Assembly (NCBI GenBank): GCA_947044365.1
Contig: OX345648.1
Location: forward strand, 2,006,501 to 2,070,500
DNA from: Petrosia ficiformis
Taxonomy: Eukaryota > Porifera > Demospongiae > Haplosclerida > Petrosiidae
Direction of reading: 5' to 3'
Length of the DNA: 64,000 nt
Shown here: in pieces, positions 57,286 to 64,000 of the stretch
Position numbering within the stretch: the stretch's first letter is position 1
How the letters are laid out: every line of letters starts with the position of its first letter
Notes under the pieces: generated by a model
Databases searched by the model: none
Seen by the model: only the letters and a program-made list of their open reading frames with translations
Told to the model about the DNA's origin: nothing
Program-made: the position numbers and the translations under genes

Positions 57286-58389
57286 CGATGTTGTACTGCA
57301 CATATACTTGAACTACATGTGTACATGTACAATGTACAATGTATAAATATTCATGTATATGTATACATGTTAGCTACATATATGTACAATGTACAAATGT
57401 TCATGTAGCTTGTACTGCACGTATATATTTATACATATACGTGTATATACAATTGTACATGGTCATGTACATATCTGCCTGTAAATAATATTGTCATTAT
57501 GCAATTTGTTGTTGAGCCCATGCTTCGGTAATTGTCATAAGTAGAACATCCTGCTATGAATGTAATTAATCAAACCCACATAGAGTATAAACCCCTGATC
57601 TAAATCTGGGAGTTTGCTCTGATACACTCAGTATTCTTTTGGGGGGACTCTACTTAGAGTCCCTAAATTTAATACATCAAGCAATTTCTGCTTGATTAAT
57701 AACATAAATATGGCTCTTGTATTTTGCTTTATATTTTAATGTACTTTCAGGATCCAGATATTTGTTTAATGTTTGCACATGTGCAGAAATTGAACACGTG
57801 ACATAATTGAAATTATAATTCCAATATAATGGCCGCGGAGAAGTTTCTTCTCTTGTGTTACCGGGCTTTCCATACCTGTAGCGTACTGAAGGGATAGTTA
57901 TAAAAAAACTGCTATTCTATATTTCCAACTACCTTGTAGGATACCCATTCTAAACCAAGTTGCCACCTTTGTTGAGCCACTTTAGAACATTGAGTGAGAA
58001 CTACATGTACATTAAACTGTTTGATGAGTGATTTATCTGGCACAATAGGGCAGTAATTATTATCTTAATGATAGAATACAATGCTGCTAATATGCATGTT
58101 ACATGACAGTCTTTGTGTCAGTCTTGTGTGCTACAACGTGGATATTAATTTAGGAATGTAAAGCAAAACGTTAATCGTCGGTAGAGTGAACTACATACAT
58201 TTTGCACATCGAATTTTTTTTCACATTTATTAAGTGTGGAAACATTGAGCCAATTACCGGACATTTTGACCTATTTTCACCACTCTTGTCCTGCTCCCCA
58301 TATACTTTGTATACAGCTCTGTTTCAATTTACTGGACATTCACTAGATTTATCGGACAAAGTCCTGCATGACTGGCTGTTTCCACACCA

Positions 58390-58435
<46 letters not shown>

Positions 58436-58496
58436 GAGTTGGATTTCCATATATAATATTGTGCTATTCAACATGCACATGTTTCCAGACTTTCAG
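57286..58496. other. Non-genic stretch upstream of the 58.5-kb gene
   Basis: More TACATG/ATGTAC-rich DNA to about 57480, then AT-rich sequence and a TA run at 58392-58432. Earlier exons of the downstream gene may lie here; a segment after TTTCAG at 57751 (DPDICLM) is a weak candidate without a GT donor. Confidence 0.45.
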
Positions 58497-61269
58497 GCTG
58501 CAGTGGACCCTGACCACAGTGGCATGGTAATTAGTAGGCCTTTAGTAAAGTAAAAAACTACTGATGTCAAAATTTTACTAAACTACAATAATTAAAGACT
58601 ACATGTACGTCACATCTCTTTATCCATCTACATGTATATGTATCCCTACTGTGATACTCATAAATACGTTATTTATTTATGTATTTTATACTAAGTCGCT
58701 TTATTCTTACAGGAAGAAACTGTGAAAGAGATTCCGAAATCAGCAGATAAACATGTATGTCTATGTGTCATGAGTGATGTAATATATATTACATGTATAT
58801 TTATATAATATATAATATATATGCACACACTATGTGACACAAAAATGTTAACTTCCATTAGCAGTAAGTATTTAATGAATGTACATGTATTTGGTATAGG
58901 CGAACGTTTCATAATTCTGGGCTTCAAAATCCTCTTTACTTCATCTGTCATCTTTAACGGATGGCCTGATCCTCCTAGTTATGCAACCATTTTCAATAAA
59001 CTTGCTGAGAGACTTATGCATTCCTATCTGGCTACTATGCAACCCTTCTTGTTCCAGATTCCTCTGTTTAGTTGGAGGTATAAAGAATAAAACACATACT
59101 GTAGTAGTATAGAATATACTGTTTCTTGCAACCATAACTCACAAAGAAATAAACTTGAAAAACTGCTAAATGTAATTTTGATTGTGTGAATTTTTACTCG
59201 TGCTGGTTGGACATCGTTTAAACAAATGCTCTATAAAATGCAATTCAATAAAGCACGATACCTAATGCCTTTCAGGAATTGTATTACTTATGACACACCC
59301 CTTTGTGAAACAACTGAAATTACCATGCCAAGTTGACATTTTATGCTATAATTAATAATAAACTTTTTTTATTTAGAATAATTCAGGAACAACTAAGGAA
59401 AAGAAAGAGGTACACATACACACACATGTATACATTCTTGCAGAGTATGTACATTTGTACATTCCATCATGGGGGGGGAGGGAATGATTGAACAAGTGAT
59501 ATTGAAAAACAAGGCCGAAGCAAATCATATGGATTACAGAAGGTCATGGTCGTTGCTAAATACATGTACATGTAATTAGCTAACGGAGAACAATATGGTG
59601 AAATCGCAAACAGATTCTTTCATGGACAGGGTGTACGTAATGTATTTCAAATTCTTGCACCATTGCATTCATGTGGAAATCATTCACAAAAGAAGTATTG
59701 CCATAGAATATAATTCTGCAGTGTTCACTGGTGGGGTATATGACCACTAGTTTAAGAGATAATTATTGGCTATTCAGTATAGTAAGCCCAACACGTGCCC
59801 ATGACTGCATTTATTTACACTGAGCCATACCTTTCTTTTTGCTTGTTTGTTGTTGCATTATCTAGTATTTCTTATTTGCAACATAATTAATCTTCGAATT
59901 TTGGAATATTACTGTCTTTCTCGGCTTGCAGAGAGCAGAACAGACAACAATAACACGAAACTTCCTTTGCAAGTCTGAATTTAAGTGTACTCATCAGAAT
60001 TACTGACCTGGAATATTCAAAAAACGAAGAGCTTTTGTGTGATATGAGCTGTTACAAACAAGTTATCAAATCTGTACATGTACTTTATCTACATACATGT
60101 ATTTACATTTACAAGTTTACGCTCTCTGGAATAAGTACACACCTGTATTAATGACATTTAGACGTCCTTTATTATACAACTTCACCCCTGAAATGAGGAC
60201 AACCTCTATAATCATGATTACTTGGTCCCAATGGTGTGAAGGTTCCATTGCATACATGTACATGTACGTATTTGTATAATTATAACATACAATGCATATA
60301 TGTATATAACACTAATATGCATGAAAACTGAGCTAGAATGTGACAGAAAGATTGAGCCAGTGACCATGCTGTAACCTCAATTGTATTAGATTTCAAGTGC
60401 TTCTACAGTGTTGTGAGGGTTTGCTAATTTTGTAGTTATACATATATAATACCTACACATAATTTTGTTGTAGTGAATTTTAAAATTTTACTGTACTTCT
60501 TATGCTACATACCAGATCCATATCTCATATGTAGGGGAGGGTCTGGTTACACAAGACTATTATACTAATGCTCTTCACTTCATTTGTATAGGAAGATGGT
60601 ATTCCTTCACCGTTAGAAGAGACTTTATCAGAGGTGTGTCTATCTGTTATATACATGTAATTATACATGCAGGTTTATTTTACCCTACAGGCAGTATTTC
60701 AAGATGAAGAAGATGATCGTGATACATCGTTTGTAAGTGAAAACACAGATTCACTGTACCTGATGGGGTACAAAACAACAGAATCAGACTGTGAGGCTAC
60801 TACTCAGGGTTGTCACTTCATGCAAAACAACGGAATCAGACTGTGAGGCTACTACTCAGGGTTGTCACTTCATGCAAAACAATGGAATCAGACTGTGAGG
60901 CTACTACTCAGGGTTGTCACTTCATATACATGTAAGTATACTCTACACAAACCACAGAATACATGCTTGAGTGACAAGGGATACATCCCCCTAGGTACCT
61001 CATGTACTAAACATTATTTTAAGTGATAACCGTAACTACAACTACAGTTGAATTAGAAACAGAACAAACATGAAGTCATTATATCTTGTGTATAAATTCT
61101 GTGACTAAATTTGTAATAGAAATTTCATTCTTAATGTTAGGGAATGTCTGAGACCAAGCATGATTGCAGACATAGTAGCAAGCTTTTATCAGTCAAGCCA
61201 ACTGTACCATCTGCAAATAGTCAAATAAGGAAGCTAAGGTTCCAAAATGCCATACCTTTTTGTAAATAG
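58497..61269 (+). CDS. Unknown gene of small phase-0 exons, 3' part
   Basis: Six segments with AG/GT borders, all starting in phase 0: 58497-58526 (AAVDPDHSGM), 58713-58754 (EETVKEIPKSADKH), 59377-59409 (NNSGTTKEKKE), 60592-60633 (EDGIPSPLEETLSE), 60691-60732 (AVFQDEEDDRDTSF) and 61141-61269 (GMSETKHDCRHSSKLLSV ... PFCK, stop TAG). Three exons are exactly 42 nt, and the others 30 and 33. The product is acidic, Ser/Lys-rich and looks disordered; no domain was recognised. A readthrough of the donor at 60733 stays open into the 60772 repeat and ends there, so an alternative C-terminus is possible. No start exon could be assigned. The symmetric small exons allow exon skipping without frame change. 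Confidence 0.5.
60772..60926. repeat. 52-bp tandem repeat, three copies
   Basis: The unit starting AAAACAACGGAATCAGACTG and ending GTTGTCACTTCATGC begins at 60772, 60824 and 60876. 52 is not a multiple of three, so each unit shifts the frame. It lies in the intron after the 60691-60732 exon, or in an alternative 3' extension of it. Confidence 0.92.
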
Positions 61270-61809
61270 TACAGTGTTTAATTGGAAGTATAATTTTTAG
61301 AATTTTTTTGGTGGCCAATAAAATTAGAAGAATTATAATAATTATTTCCAATTGAACTCTATACTAATTACAAAAAGGTGTGGCCGATTATTGATTGGTC
61401 CAGATAGTTGAATACAAAAAATCAGTCAAGCAACTGTAAGAGACGAGATTTGGTTTATGACTAAGTAGATATTGTTGCAGCAGACGGTAGCCATTTATTT
61501 CCAGCAGTTCTATAAGACGTATGGATAGGTGTCCGTAAATATACTATTTTTTCCGATCATAGGGGTGTCCGAATTTCATTTTTGCAAGCTTATAACTCCA
61601 AGACCAAGCAAGCGATCGTCATGAAACTTGTTATGCAGAGATATTACTTAGTATACTTTTTTTTACTATGGTGTAGTAATTCCAGTTGCAGTGGTAGAGA
61701 GAGCGCTATAGCGTCCAAGAATGGGTGGTGTCCGATAATTGACTCTTTACTCTATATATAATCTCCCATGGTACATCAAAGGTTACCATGGCCCACCACC
61801 TTGGTATAA

Positions 61810-61840
<31 letters not shown>

Positions 61841-63079
61841 AATATATATATATATTTATAAGTTATGCCATGAGGCCATGTTTATACAATTTTAATAAAG
61901 CCACAAAAACCACTCGGTAAACATCACATGCAACTCTCAGAACATCACAGAACTCTCTTCATGAAGACTCCGAAAAACAGTCACTCAGAGCACCTTTAAT
62001 CCACATTTATAATAATATGTGTAGGTTCCTCCTATATACATGTAGGTACATACAATTAACATATGTACATATCTATGCTTGTATGTATATATGTATATGT
62101 ATGTAGTATGCACAACTGTTGGGCATTCAAATTATTAAGGATCTCTGTATACTACTTTATACTAGTGTCTTGCAACCATGACCACAAATTTGAGTTCAAT
62201 GTGGAGATATTATGTATTTAGTATTTTTATCAACTTGTAATTTGTGTAGCTATTTGTTGTTTATCATAGATAAGTTAATCTCCTATATTATATATGTAGC
62301 CACAGGTGTTTGTGTGTGTGTGTGTGTGATTAATGTTTAATTATAAGTGTTTTGCCCCTTGTGTGTATGTATGTACATACGTATGTGTGATGATCAATGC
62401 CTCCTTCCTTCCAAAATCCTTGTTACACCCCTGTTATTATATAATATACATTTTGCATCATTCTGCACAATGTAACATGTATTGTGAATTTGGGATACAC
62501 TGTGCTGATGAGACCCAATAGGTCGAAACAATCTGATCAGTGTACATATACTTCAGATTGTCCACAGTTGCCCTTACAAAGTTATAACACATCTGATTGC
62601 CTGTAATATGAAGATTGATGGATACTGCATGAATATCATTAGTACCATTTAGGCTTGCAGCGGACTTTCAGCTAATGTCAATGTGGTTGCATAAACATTC
62701 TTCAACCAAATTATCTATTTAAAAATTGCTATATATCATGTAATGAACAAGGGAATGAACTGCAATGATAAAGATTCGAGAAATGTCTAAATCCACCATG
62801 TATGGGTAATATAATAAGGCTGTAGCATTGTTTGTATTAAATTAATTCTTTTCTAAATTTACTGTCAACGCCTCCTTTTATTACGTCTCGTTGACGTCTA
62901 AGTTTCTGGGTCTTTGTTGCGGGGGAAATTATAGTTTCAAACAGTTGTTGTCTTTCTTTGGTGACCATTTGTTGTGACCTATTTTCCTTACTGTTGTTCC
63001 AGTGAATCTTTACCATTGGTAACCATTTATCAAACTGCCTATTTCCTGAATTCAATCTTTACCCTGACCATTTGTTGTG
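61270..63079. other. Intergenic stretch
   Basis: Contains TA-rich runs (61800-61860), a (TG)n run near 62308-62328 and an element-like text near 61515-61740 (GGTGTCCG at both ends). A 72-codon minus-strand frame at 62837-63055 (RQFDKWLPMVKIHWNNSKEN...) has no ATG at its start and no recognised family; it could be a divergent neighbour of the 63080 gene. Confidence 0.5.
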
Positions 63080-64000
63080 ATGGAAGACGACAAGGTGAGT
63101 TTTAGTTTTAGTCTAACCAGTGTTTGAAATAGTTGTGATTTTCACTGTAATACACATACAAACACATTTAGTTTGCTAGTCAGGTGGACCTGGTCAAAGC
63201 ATAGCATTATTATGTTGTATAAAATTATAAGGGATCAAGTGAAATACACGGACCAACTGCGGAGACAGTACAACGAATCAATGTTTGTTTGGGGGCCCTT
63301 GCCACACCACGGCCCTTCACTCTAGGAACGTATGACCACTCTAGGCACCCTTGTCATTCGGTAAACTTGTCGTACTGCCTTCGCGGTGCATTTCACTTGA
63401 TCCATTATGGGTTCATGCAATTGTAATTTCATTTCTTTTACTCCAGGTATATGTACGACATATGAAATATGAAATTGGTGTTGGAACGGCAGCATCATCT
63501 ACATCCACTGCAAAGTTGGCTGCTTGGCTACACATTGATAAAAATCCATTAAAATTTGACTCCGAAAAAGTCTCGCATGTTATAACTATTGAAGAGGCAA
63601 AGGCATTTTGTGTAATGTTATTACATGTAACTATACATTTAAACAAAAGACGAAAAACAATTGCATATGTACACAAAGATGAACTTATTAGTGCTGTTTT
63701 GTTAGCAACACGATCAGAAGAGAAGGTACATGTAGATAACGATGATTTATTGGGATATTGTATTGAAAAGGCTAGAGAATTTGCTTCATTTGAATGTCCT
63801 TGTCAAGGACATCGATTCCTATCAACCTCACAGTCGGCTTCAATGATCAATCTTCTTTCAGAAGTAAAACGAATTAACTTATCAATAAATGACCAAAACG
63901 GTGGGCAGTTGATGCAATCGTTGCTAACATTCATAGGTACAAAGGTACTAAATTCTGAAATTAAGGCATATACAAAAGACGCCTCGATACCAGTGTCATG
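63080..64000 (+). CDS. Unknown gene, 5' part, continues beyond the window
   Basis: A 15-nt first exon (63080-63094, MEDDK then GTGAGT) joins in phase 0 to a segment from 63447 (after CTCCAG) that stays open for 554 nt to the window end. It reads VYVRHMKYEIGVGTAASSTS, AAWLHIDKNPLKFDSEK and, further on, SASMINLLSEVKRINLSIND. Helical, mixed-charge sequence; Cys-rich EFASFECPCQGHRFL in the middle could bind metal. No family was recognised. A long open frame with a good acceptor makes the gene credible; the first exon is chosen by phase and its ATG. Confidence 0.55.

Noticed and set aside
1..64000. tRNA or rRNA genes
   Set aside because: No cloverleaf with A/B boxes or rRNA-like stretch was recognised by eye; a covariance-model search would be needed to be sure.

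Overview
This is AT-rich animal DNA with very short introns, many foldback and terminal-inverted-repeat elements, and genes for mu-class glutathione transferase, i-type lysozyme and ankyrin-ROC-COR-death-domain proteins. The style suggests an early-branching invertebrate, most likely a demosponge. That assignment is inference; no species marker was seen. All exon borders were read by eye from splice signals, reading frame and family resemblance.

Layout. (1) 0-1.6 kb, minus strand: about 15 three- to nine-base 'exons', each framed by AG and GTAAG/GTGAG and spaced about 90 bp apart. They join in one frame from an ATG to a stop and are the most unusual signal here. (2) 1.7-11.2 kb: a small TIR element, then two tandem mu-class GST genes on the minus strand. 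The distal one (9.4-11.2 kb) is intact, with 11 exons and 227 codons. The proximal one (2.6-8.3 kb) is broken and carries a decayed Ty3/gypsy-type LTR retrotransposon inserted on an exon/intron junction. (3) 12-14 kb: 3' remnant of a ROC-COR-death-domain paralogue. (4) 16.5-17.7 kb: i-type (destabilase) lysozyme, minus strand. (5) 22.9-33.3 kb and 43.5-55.2 kb: a mosaic of duplicated, decayed pieces of a methionine-synthase-reductase-like diflavin reductase, an API5 5' fragment, an unknown gene present twice, a Crypton/DUF3504 recombinase relic cut by a hAT-type element, a MULE-like element and other insertions. (6) 34.1-42.8 kb, plus strand: the main intact gene, four exons encoding a predicted 2021-residue ankyrin-ROC-COR-death-domain protein with a seven-unit exact 204-bp repeat. 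(7) 58.5-61.3 kb: 3' part of an unknown plus-strand gene built of small phase-0 exons. (8) From 63.1 kb: 5' part of an unknown gene running off the window.

The history is one of segmental duplication: the 3' tail of the death-domain gene and the last reductase exon are fused and were copied together several times, and 26.5-28.1 kb is repeated at 49.2-52.6 kb with later insertions. Functionally the window holds a detoxification enzyme (GST), an antibacterial or digestive enzyme (lysozyme) and a predicted death-domain signalling GTPase. Nothing shows that these act in one pathway.
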